Shown piece after piece: positions 18,200-25,990 of a stretch of 64,000 nucleotides of DNA. The notes under the pieces were generated by a model that did not search any database, was not told where the DNA came from, and was given only the letters and a program-made list of their open reading frames with translations. Location: NCBI RefSeq assembly GCF_017833295.1, contig NZ_JAFIBW010000001.1:124001-188000 (forward strand), written 5' to 3'. Numbering within the stretch: the stretch's first letter is position 1; every line of letters starts with the position of its first letter. This stretch comes from Methylobacterium sp. PvR107 (GTDB taxonomy: Bacteria > Pseudomonadota > Alphaproteobacteria > Rhizobiales > Beijerinckiaceae). A program made the translations under genes and the position numbers.

Positions 18200-19248
18200 G
18201 GATCGGCTGGCGCAGGCGCTATCGCTGGCGCCGGTCGGCGGTGCTGGCAACCTTGGCGCTGCTCCTGGAAGGCACGCTGATCGGACGCGTCACCCGTGCG
18301 GGGGCCGAGCCGGATCTCGCCGCGCACGTCGTGCGTGCGCGGCTCCCGAACGAGCAGCCCGGTCCGGCCCGCAGGATCGGGATCCATGTCTGGCTGCCGT
18401 CCGGCCCCGTGACCGGCCCCGTGCCGCCGCTCGTCTATGCCCACGGCTGGGGCGGCCGCGCACGCGAGAACGCGGACCTTCTCCGCGCCCTCGCCGATCA
18501 GGGCTTCGTGGTGATCGGCATCGACTTCCCCGCCCCGGGCTTCGCCGGCCTGGATTTCCGCTCGGAACTGGCCGGCCAGCGCACCCGCATGCTCGCGGAG
18601 CGCGAGGTCCGCCTCCAGGCCGGCGACATCCAGGCTGCCCTGGACTGGCTGGCCGATACCGGACGCGCGCGGCTGCCCCGCAACCTCGCGGATCGCCTGG
18701 ACCCGCATCTCGCCGGCGTGCTCGGCTATTCCTTCGGCGCTTCCGCGGCGGCAGAGGCGGCCCGCGCGGACCGGCGGATCCGCGGGGTTCTGAACCTCGA
18801 TGGTTGGCTGTTCGGGAATCCGGCCGCCCCGGTCTTCGCCGCAGCCTACATGGTCATCACCGATTCCCTGGATCCGCCGTCGGCCGAGGCGCTCGCCGCG
18901 GACGATCCGGGCCGTCGTGCCCACGCGATCCAGGACGCGCAGGACAGCGACCGGCAGCTTCGGCAGCTGCGATCGGGCGGGTTCGCGATCGAGATCCCGC
19001 ACGCCACCCACGGGAGCTTCTCGGGCACGGGGGGCGATCCCGAGATCCGGAGCGTCGTCTCGGCCTACGCGGCAGCCTTCTTCGCCCGGTCCCTGCGCGG
19101 CAGCGCCGCCGACGTCTCGGAGGCGACGCACCCCTCGCCCCGGATCCGCTTCCGCGCATGGCCGCCTTCCGCGGAGGACGCGACGCTGTTGGCGCGTCCG
19201 GTCGCGGCCTCCGCCATCATGGCCTCATCCTGCAGGACCTCGCGATGA
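18196..19248 (+). CDS. Membrane-anchored serine hydrolase within the NRPS operon
   Basis: 350 residues from the GTG that overlaps the megasynthase stop (GTGA), with GAGGAA just upstream. An Arg-rich start and a hydrophobic stretch (residues 13-28) form a signal anchor. The rest is an alpha/beta hydrolase of the PAF-acetylhydrolase/dienelactone-hydrolase kind. It has VYAHGWGG (oxyanion hole), nucleophile elbow GYSFGASAA, an acid near MVITDSLDP and a His in IPHATHGSF. A periplasm-facing hydrolase translationally coupled to NRPS genes could mature a precursor, trim the product or detoxify it. The substrate is not evident. The stop overlaps the next ATG. Confidence 0.75.
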   Translation: MRIGWRRRYRWRRSAVLATLALLLEGTLIGRVTRAGAEPDLAAHVVRARLPNEQPGPARRIGIHVWLPSGPVTGPVPPLVYAHGWGGRARENADLLRALADQGFVVIGIDFPAPGFAGLDFRSELAGQRTRMLAEREVRLQAGDIQAALDWLADTGRARLPRNLADRLDPHLAGVLGYSFGASAAAEAARADRRIRGVLNLDGWLFGNPAAPVFAAAYMVITDSLDPPSAEALAADDPGRRAHAIQDAQDSDRQLRQLRSGGFAIEIPHATHGSFSGTGGDPEIRSVVSAYAAAFFARSLRGSAADVSEATHPSPRIRFRAWPPSAEDATLLARPVAASAIMASSCRTSR

Positions 19249-21668
19249 CACAGCTGCAATCGGCGCAGCGCACCTGCTGCGCATTTCCCTGCACCCCGGT
19301 GCAGGAACGCTTCTTCGTGGCCGAGCTCCTCGCGCCCGGCAACGCCGGCCTCAACATCGCGCTCCGCTGGTCGCTGGTCGGGCCCGTGAGCGGAACCATC
19401 GTGGGTCTCGCGCTCCGCCAGCTCATCGCCCGGCACGAGATCCTGCGCACAGCCTTCGTGGAGGGCGAGAACGGCCCCGTCCAGCAGGTCTATCCCGCGG
19501 CGGACCTGCACGTGCCCGAGCTCGACCTGCGGCTGCTGGGGACGGTGGAACAGGAATTCGACCGGATCTCCGCGGAGGAGGCCCGGCGGCCCTTCGACCT
19601 GTCGCGTCCGCCCCTGATGCGGGCGCAGCTGCTCCGGTTCTCCGAGCAGGAAAGCTTCCTCCTGATCACGGCCCACCACATCGTCGCCGACGGCTGGTCG
19701 ATGGGCATTCTCGCCCGAGAATTCGCGACGCTGTGCGACGGCCTCATCGGCGGGACGCCGACACCGCTGCCCGAGCTGCCCGTTCAGTACTCGGACTATG
19801 CCCTGTGGCAGCAGGCCCTGGCCGATTTCGGCGAGGGCGCGGCCGCGGACGCGTACTGGCGCGCGCGCCTGGCGGGCTTCCGCCGCTTCGAGATCGCCAC
19901 CGACTTCCCGCGCCCGCCGGCCCTGACGCGCGACAGCGCCATCACGTCGATCCTGATGCGCCCCGCCCTGACCGCCGCGGCGGACCGCGTGGCGCGGGCC
20001 AGCGGCGCGACGTGGTTCACCACGATGCTGACGGGTCTGCTGCTCGTGCTGCGCGCCCGCGCGGGCAGCGACGACGTGATTGTCGGCACTCAGGTCGCGG
20101 GCCGTTACGAGGTCGAGCTCGAGAACGTCGTCGGACCCTTCATCAACACGCTGGCGCTGCGGACCGATTTCGCCGGCGTGCAGACTTTCGCGGAGGCGCT
20201 GGCGCGCGTCGCCGACACCCTGCAGGGCGCGCTCGACAACGGCACCACGGCGCTCGAGACGATCATCGAGATCGTCAAGCCGGACCGGGACCCGAGCCGG
20301 CATCCGCTGTTCTCGATCAACGTCATACAGCAGCGGGCCTTCGACGAGGTGCGGTGCGCGAATCTCCTGCTGCGCGGCGTACCCTCGCAATCGGCCGGGG
20401 CCCTGTTCGACCTGAACTTCTTCTTCGTCGAGCGGACCGAGGGCTGGCGCTTCTCCTGCGAGTACAACACCGTCCTCTACCGGCCGGACACCGTCGTGGC
20501 GATGCTGGAGGACACGCTGTCGCTCCTGACCGAGGCGCTCGACGACCCCCGGCGGCCGATCCCACGGCTTGCCGCGCGGCCGGCCGCCGAGGAAGCCGTG
20601 GCGGCACCGCCTCCCGTCTCGCGCCCGGTGGGCCAGGCGGATGACATCGTCCGGCGCCTGCTTCCCTTGTGGCGGGCGACCCTCGGCGCGGGCAGCGATG
20701 AGGCCGGCTTCCTCGACGCCGGAGGCCATTCCCTGAGCGCGTTCCGTCTCATCGCCCGCATCCAGCAGACCTTCGAGGTCCGGCTCGAGATCGACCGGTT
20801 TCTCGGCAACCCGACGGTGAGCGGCCTCGCCGACGCGATCCGGAAAGCCACGGCCCCGCGCGACGCACTCGCCTCCGTGGTCACCCTGCAGCCGCACGGC
20901 GCCGCGACCCCGATCATCGCCTTCGACAATCCCTTCCTGTTCCAGGACCTTGCCAAGCGGATCGGCGCCGATCGGCCCTTCCTCTGCGTCATGCCGGCCG
21001 CCCATATCAACGGCGATCCCGCGCTCTCGTTCGCCGCGGTGGCGGCCCATTACGTCGAGGGCATCCGCCGGGCCCAGCCTCAGGGCCCCTACGTGCTTCT
21101 CGGCCACTGCTTCGGCAGTCATCTCGCCTACGCGGCGGCGCAGCAACTCGTCCGGGCCGGCGCCGAGGTCGCCTGCGTCATCGCGGTCGACGGCTGGGCG
21201 CCCGGCCATCTCGCCCGCCGTTCCCGGCGCGAGGCCTTCCTGATCAACACGTCCTACCGCCTGATCCGCTGGCAGATGGCGCTGGACAAGCTCCTGCGCG
21301 GGCAACTGCCCCTGACGCGGCTCCTCGAGAAGCTCCGGATCCGGCTCGGCCGGCCAAACCCGTCCGCGGTCCCGGACGCGGAAATCGAGCGAGTCCTCTG
21401 GCTGAAGGACCGACTGTCCCGGCACCCGATCGAACCCTACAGCGGCCCCATCCTCGTCGTGCGCGCGCTCGGAGAGCCCACGGGGCTGTTCTTGGACCCG
21501 ACACTCGGATGGCGCGAGCTCGCAACGGGGCGCCTCGAGATCCGGGACGCGCCCGGAAACCACTTCACCATCTTCGAGGGCGAGTCGGTCCAACACGTCG
21601 CCGCGGCGGTGCGCCAGACGCTCGCCCGGCTCGAGGATGCCGGCGCCTCGGAACCGGCGACCGCGTGA
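19245..21668 (+). CDS. NRPS termination protein C-PCP-TE lacking an A domain; TE with Cys nucleophile
   Basis: 807 residues. The ATG overlaps the previous stop (ATGA). The condensation domain (1-430) has an intact HHIVADG at about 143 and NTLALRTDF in its C-lobe. There is no adenylation domain. A PCP (about 460-535) follows with DAGGHSLSAF, Ser near 494. The type I thioesterase (550-800) has LLGHCFGSH, so the nucleophile position is Cys (about 622) instead of Ser; the general-base His is in GNHFTIFEG. Cys thioesterases are known from strained-ring formation, such as the obafluorin beta-lactone TE. The amino acid used by this C-PCP must be loaded in trans, or the module only transfers and releases the chain. 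Confidence 0.9.
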   Translation: MTQLQSAQRTCCAFPCTPVQERFFVAELLAPGNAGLNIALRWSLVGPVSGTIVGLALRQLIARHEILRTAFVEGENGPVQQVYPAADLHVPELDLRLLGTVEQEFDRISAEEARRPFDLSRPPLMRAQLLRFSEQESFLLITAHHIVADGWSMGILAREFATLCDGLIGGTPTPLPELPVQYSDYALWQQALADFGEGAAADAYWRARLAGFRRFEIATDFPRPPALTRDSAITSILMRPALTAAADRVARASGATWFTTMLTGLLLVLRARAGSDDVIVGTQVAGRYEVELENVVGPFINTLALRTDFAGVQTFAEALARVADTLQGALDNGTTALETIIEIVKPDRDPSRHPLFSINVIQQRAFDEVRCANLLLRGVPSQSAGALFDLNFFFVERTEGWRFSCEYNTVLYRPDTVVAMLEDTLSLLTEALDDPRRPIPRLAARPAAEEAVAAPPPVSRPVGQADDIVRRLLPLWRATLGAGSDEAGFLDAGGHSLSAFRLIARIQQTFEVRLEIDRFLGNPTVSGLADAIRKATAPRDALASVVTLQPHGAATPIIAFDNPFLFQDLAKRIGADRPFLCVMPAAHINGDPALSFAAVAAHYVEGIRRAQPQGPYVLLGHCFGSHLAYAAAQQLVRAGAEVACVIAVDGWAPGHLARRSRREAFLINTSYRLIRWQMALDKLLRGQLPLTRLLEKLRIRLGRPNPSAVPDAEIERVLWLKDRLSRHPIEPYSGPILVVRALGEPTGLFLDPTLGWRELATGRLEIRDAPGNHFTIFEGESVQHVAAAVRQTLARLEDAGASEPATA

Positions 21669-22636
21669 GGCGCAGACGGCCATGACGAGCCGCCTCGCAG
21701 AGACCCCGTGCCGTGCATGGGTGCATCGTCGAACGGAGGTTCACCTCTGGGGCTCGAACCGCGTGGTCCTTCTCCGCTGGTTCTGTCCGTCTCTGACTTC
21801 GCTTCCCCCGGGGAGGCGTTCCCAGGGTTCGGGGCTGACGGCACCGGTCCTGTGATGCGGCGCGCAGGATCGCCGAGGCACGTCCGGACGCGTCGTCCAC
21901 ACGTCGAGCTTACCGATTCCTGGCTGCTGCATGCACAGTCGCGGAGTTTCGGAAGCGAGAGTTTTTGCCGCTGTGAGCGAAAACGTCCCTTCGCATTCCT
22001 ATCCGACGGGTTGAGACCGCGGCGGCGGCGGTGACACTGCGATCATGCTCTCTGATTCGGGTAGGGCGGACTATGCGACGTGCCATGCTGGCGTCGGGCA
22101 GAGCCGCTGCACCACGGGGTCGGTCAACAGCCGGGATCAGAATCCGCTCTTACGCGCCAAGGCGTGGTGCGAAGGAAACCCCGCCGGATCGATTCGATCC
22201 CCAGCCGAATCCGGATCAATGAGCGGAAGACATCGTCTTGAAATGTAAGACGGTTTTCTATCAGTAAATATTCGAAATAATTATGTTCGAAGTCGGAATT
22301 TTGTGCTTCGGATGAGATAAGATCAAAAATTCATGCTATACGCGTGCCGAAAATCGGCCCATTGACGTGAAAATACAATAAAATTATCCGATTTTATACT
22401 TGGTCTAAAGTGAAAAATCCGGATCCGCAAGCTTGGCGTTTGAAGCAGATTTGACTTTTGTCAATCTGATAGGCCGGAGAATTGGCATAATCACGTTTAG
22501 GACGAAGCGATAATCCCGAAACGGATCCGACCGCGATCTCGCGACGTCGTACTTCATGGGACGGGTCGTGAATGGCGCCGCCATCACGGCCCCTGGCTCG
22601 GCTCAAGCAATTCCGAAGCGATCTGCAGGAGTGCAC
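21669..22636 (+). other. Long intergenic region before the PhyH-like gene
   Basis: 968 bases. The first half is GC-rich and holds only antisense-type frames. From about 22240 to 22500 it turns strongly AT-rich, with paired TTCGAA hexamers (22271 and 22286) and a TTGAC-TTTT-GTCAA dyad. No gene is supported. The AT-rich part is probably the promoter region of the dioxygenase. Confidence 0.5.
22451..22464. promoter_or_regulatory. TTGAC-N4-GTCAA dyad upstream of the PhyH-like gene
   Basis: TTGACTTTTGTCAA is a perfect 5-base inverted repeat of the TTGA-N6-TCAA class, 173 bases before the ATG at 22637. It shares its outline with the sites at 5618 and 7560 in the same cluster. Confidence 0.4.
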
Positions 22637-23500
22637 ATGTCGTCGACATCGGCCGCGGTTCTGCCCCCGCCCTCGGGCCGTCAGCGCTTCGCACCGCTCT
22701 CGGCTTTCAACACGTTAGGCTTTGCCGGACCGTTCACGCTGCGTGACACGGCTCAGGTCGAGACCTTGCGCCGCTTCATCGAAAGTCACCGAGACCCCGG
22801 CGTCCTCGGCCGCATCCTGTCCAAAGCACGTCTGACCGGCGATCGCCGTCTTCAACAGGTCGACGGCCATCTGGCATTCCGCCCGCTCTACGATTTCGCC
22901 GTGCAGCCCCAGCTGCTCGATGACGTCGAGTCCATCCTCGGTCCCGACATCCTCCTCTGGAAAGGCCGGATCATCGTTCGGCAGCCCGGCAGCTCGGGGC
23001 AGGATTGGCACGTGGACTTCGACAACAAGATGGTCGGCGGCGTCCACATAACCTTCGCGGTCGCGCCGATGACAAGCGACAACGGGGCGCTGCAACTGAT
23101 CCCGGGGACGCATCGCTACGAGGTCTCGCTGCACGAGAGTCAACGCAACGGTGCCTGCGACCTGCGCGACGCCGCCAGCATGCTCGCGCTCGCAGACGCC
23201 ACGCATCCAGAGAACGCGCCGCACGAACTCGTCACGATGGAGCTTGAGCCAGGAGAGTACTTCCTGACGAAGGGCGGCCTCTGGCACGGCGTACCGCCGA
23301 ACCACACCGTCGCGCCGCGTCCCGCCGTGCTATCGCGCTACATGACGCCGGACGTCGAGAGCCACATCTGGAGCCACGACGACTCCGCGCCCGTCGTCGT
23401 CAGCAAGCGGAGTCTGCCCTGCATCCTTGTGCGGGGCGAGGACAGCTTCCGGCTCAATCGCCTGCATGCGCCGCCGAGGCCGGCGGCGGGAAGAGCCTGA
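22637..23500 (+). CDS. Phytanoyl-CoA-dioxygenase-like Fe(II)/2-oxoglutarate oxygenase
   Basis: 287 residues from the ATG at 22637, which has AGGAG five bases upstream; the frame is open further 5' without a ribosome site. The PhyH fold shows the iron ligands H125-x-D127 (DWHVDFDN) and H217 (LWHGVPPNH), with R228 (APRPAVLSRY) as the likely 2-oxoglutarate binder. LQLIPGTHRYE is the usual PhyH strand. Relatives hydroxylate free or carrier-bound amino acids and small natural products. Its position at the right of the NRPS/PKS operon and the shared dyad upstream suggest a tailoring role, but it has its own promoter region. Confidence 0.75.
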   Translation: MSSTSAAVLPPPSGRQRFAPLSAFNTLGFAGPFTLRDTAQVETLRRFIESHRDPGVLGRILSKARLTGDRRLQQVDGHLAFRPLYDFAVQPQLLDDVESILGPDILLWKGRIIVRQPGSSGQDWHVDFDNKMVGGVHITFAVAPMTSDNGALQLIPGTHRYEVSLHESQRNGACDLRDAASMLALADATHPENAPHELVTMELEPGEYFLTKGGLWHGVPPNHTVAPRPAVLSRYMTPDVESHIWSHDDSAPVVVSKRSLPCILVRGEDSFRLNRLHAPPRPAAGRA

Positions 23501-24588
23501 CGCATCGCAACGCGGCGCGACGGAATGTCTGAACCGGCCGGACTCCAGCGCGACCATCGGACGATGAGGGCGGGCACGTCATCACCGGCCGGCGTCGGCC
23601 GGCGGCTGGGATCGTCCCGCCGCCCTGGAGGCCCCGGTCCGGTCCCGCAGGGGGCGGTCGCGCGACCCGCCGGCCACCAGGCACGCGCGAGCCTATCGGT
23701 TGTCGGTGCTCTGACCACAATCCGCTATGCGCTGACCCGGCGCGACGGCTCACCCGCAGCCGCAGAAGCGGCGGTTCCGCCTCGATCTGTTTCAGGATCG
23801 CGACGTTCCGAGGGGCTGGATATTTCTGTTGGGTGCGCCCAAGACAAGCATTGTCAGTCGCGGCTGGAAAGCGGAAGCCGTGAAAACTTGCGGGGGTGGT
23901 TGGCATCCCGTCTCATCCGGCCGTGCGCAGGCTGGGTGACCGACCGATATTATGGAAACTGTTCGGGTTGCGGGCGAGCGGCTGATGGCTACGGCACTTG
24001 TCTGTGCGTGGCCCAGGCATCTCATCCGGGACTGGAGAGCCACGCGCTCCAGCTCAGGGTGGGCGACCTCTTCGTTCAGCTCCATCGGTCCGAAGGCGCG
24101 CGTTTCCGGCCGCCCGCTCGGTTCTGCCCGCCATCTCGGCTGCCGGTGTGATCGAGAGCGATGTCGTGTCGCCGGCAGCGTGCACAGGCTCCTGACGAGC
24201 TGCGAACTGCGCTGCCGCCACACGGCGCGGGACGAGCGCCGTCAGCAGGGCAACACGGATCAGGATGCGGAAACATCGGCGGCCTTGGGGGGCACAGCCC
24301 TGAGCACGCGGACGGACGTTCCGCCGCCGCATCGCAGCCGTGGCGATCAGCCGGGTCCGGGCACGTCAGAGCGGGCATTCAGAGCGTCTCCCATGGGGTC
24401 GGGTTGCGGAGTTCTCCGCGCGGTGTGGCGCCGATTCGCCGAATCGCTTCGAGACAGGGGCTACGCAGGGCTCGGCCATCCGTGAGCGGCCATGATCGCT
24501 AGGGGGCGTGCCGTTCCGACATGTCTCCAGGTCGCGCAACAGGCCGCCGCGTCAACCGAAGCTGAGTGAAGCCACCCCGGGAGATCGC
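23501..24588 (+). other. Gene-poor region
   Basis: About 1.1 kb in which several overlapping frames on both strands are open, as expected at high GC. None shows a recognisable domain, good start or consistent codon pattern. It may hold decayed sequence at the right margin of the biosynthetic cluster. Confidence 0.4.
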
Positions 24589-24741
24589 TCAGGAACACAG
24601 ATCGAGGACCAGGGCCTCGATCTGCTTCTGATTTGACTGGCCTATCGCATCCAATAGGACCTTGCGTATGTGGACGCGAACCTTGTTGATGCTTGCGACA
24701 TCGCAGGTTTCATCATTTATTGTCTTGGAGAGGATTGTCAT
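24589..24741 (-). CDS. Small hypothetical protein (50 aa)
   Basis: A 50-residue frame with ATG at 24741 and a possible TAGGTG ribosome site. It is soluble and mostly helical in character: an N-terminal DETCDVASINKVRVHIRK half and a QSNQKQIEALVLDLCS end. No family recognised. It is divergent from the DUF6894-type gene. Shortness makes this tentative. Confidence 0.35.
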   Translation of the reverse strand: MTILSKTINDETCDVASINKVRVHIRKVLLDAIGQSNQKQIEALVLDLCS

Positions 24742-24887
24742 GTCAGCACCTAAAAGCTATTGACAAACCTTGATCTTGCATCATGTTGCCGAAAGGCTTC
24801 TGAAAAGTAGGTTACCTTGTACCTTGGTGCAGGTTCGCGGGGCTTGATAAAAGTCGCCTTCAGCACATGCGATGGTCGGGGGCAGGG

Positions 24888-25130
24888 ATGTTCAGACGTT
24901 TCTACTTCGACGTCGACAATGGACGGGAAACGGTTCGAGACGACCAGGGCGTCGAGGCTGAGGACCTGGAGCAAGCGTTGGCCGATGCCCGAACCGTCAT
25001 CAGCGAAATAGCCGATGACCTGAAGGCCATCGATATGGATAGTCTCTGGACGCTCGTCGTACGTGACGAGACAGGATTGACGGTCGCGCATCTGCCACTC
25101 GGATTGTTCTCTCGATCACAGCAAGGATAG
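24888..25130 (+). CDS. DUF6894-type small protein
   Basis: 80 residues from the ATG at 24888 (GGGGGCAGGG upstream). The opening RRFYFDVDNGRE with DDQGVEAEDLEQALADARTVISEIADDL fits the DUF6894 family. These are short proteins common in Methylobacterium and Bradyrhizobium, with an aromatic-rich first strand (FFDxDDG) and a following helix. Function unknown. Its stop codon abuts an in-frame transposase remnant, so the original downstream context has been disrupted. Confidence 0.6.
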   Translation: MFRRFYFDVDNGRETVRDDQGVEAEDLEQALADARTVISEIADDLKAIDMDSLWTLVVRDETGLTVAHLPLGLFSRSQQG

Positions 25131-25343
25131 TTTTTCGCCAAGACGGGGACCGGCCTGTTCAAGGCGCAGGTCATCCACCGGCGCGGACCATGGCGCTCAT
25201 TCGAAGCGGTCGCGTTCGCCACCGTCGAGTGGGTGGACGGGTTCGACGCCCGCCGACGGCTCGGACCGGTCGGCCACGTCCCTCCTGCCGACGCGGAGGC
25301 GCGCTCTGAGACCCGAGCCAAGATCTCAGCCCTGGCCGCCTGA
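25131..25343 (+). pseudogene. 3' remnant of an IS3-family transposase (orfB)
   Basis: Translation directly after the preceding TAG gives about 70 residues reading TGLFKAQVIHRRGPWRSF then VEWVDGFDARRRLGPVG, ending with a natural stop at 25343. This is the conserved C-terminal end of IS3-family DDE transposases, which usually reads as EVIHRRGPWR, then EWVDWFNxRRLLEPIG. The catalytic D-D-E region is absent and no start remains. It is a scar of an insertion sequence whose other end is lost. Confidence 0.8.
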
Positions 25344-25990
25344 CCGGGACGCGGCGGCCTCCGGAAAGCCCGGCGCGATTCCCCTTCGACGGCTTGGCCG
25401 CTGTTTGCCCGACCCAGTGGTAAGGCCTCGTTAACCATGATCGCCCAGAGAGGTCTCACCAGCCCATCGCTGGCCTTCCACGCCCACGCGATCCTCCGCT
25501 CAACACGCGTGGGCGTGGAAGCAAACCGCCTCGACCGCCGCGGCCGGCTCTGGCCCGGGCCGGACGGGCGGCTGACACCGCGGCGGATCGCGGTGCAGAC
25601 ACGCGAAGCACGCGCTTGGTGTCCGCCAGCCCGGACGCGGCGATCTGCGGGTCGGAACCACCGGAGCAGTGACGGGCGCCGACCGCCCATGGCGCGCATG
25701 CAGTCCAGCCGTTCGGGGACAGCGTCACGCGCCTGCCCGGTGTGATCGCTTCGCACAGGAGGGCGCGCAGCGCGCGAGATCCGGCAGCGGTCGACGCCTT
25801 CCGATGTTTCGACGACGCGAGGCGATCCGCATCGGGCCTCGGTGCGTGCCGCGCATCGCTCGGCTTGAGGCCCGAAACAATGCCGGCTTCTCACGGCAAA
25901 AACGCGGACCGGGTTTCCGGAAGGAGCCTGATTGATCGCATCCGCACCGGCAAGCTACTGTCCCGGCAACACTTTGCCGGGAGGACGGGG
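25344..25990 (+). other. Intergenic region upstream of the acyl-CoA synthetase
   Basis: About 650 bases. Open frames on both strands lack recognisable features. It probably includes leftover insertion-sequence flank and the promoter of the synthetase gene. Confidence 0.4.

Noticed and set aside
10175..18250. A 2691-residue open frame antisense to the megasynthase
   Set aside because: It mirrors codon bias of the real gene at high GC, is rich in Arg/Gly/Ala/Asp without any domain, and the plus strand has a full set of PKS/NRPS motifs.
23792..24223. Minus-strand frame of 143 residues in the gene-poor region
   Set aside because: A short ELNEEVAHPELERV stretch looks protein-like, but there is no ribosome site, no domain and the remainder is Arg/Pro/Ser-rich.
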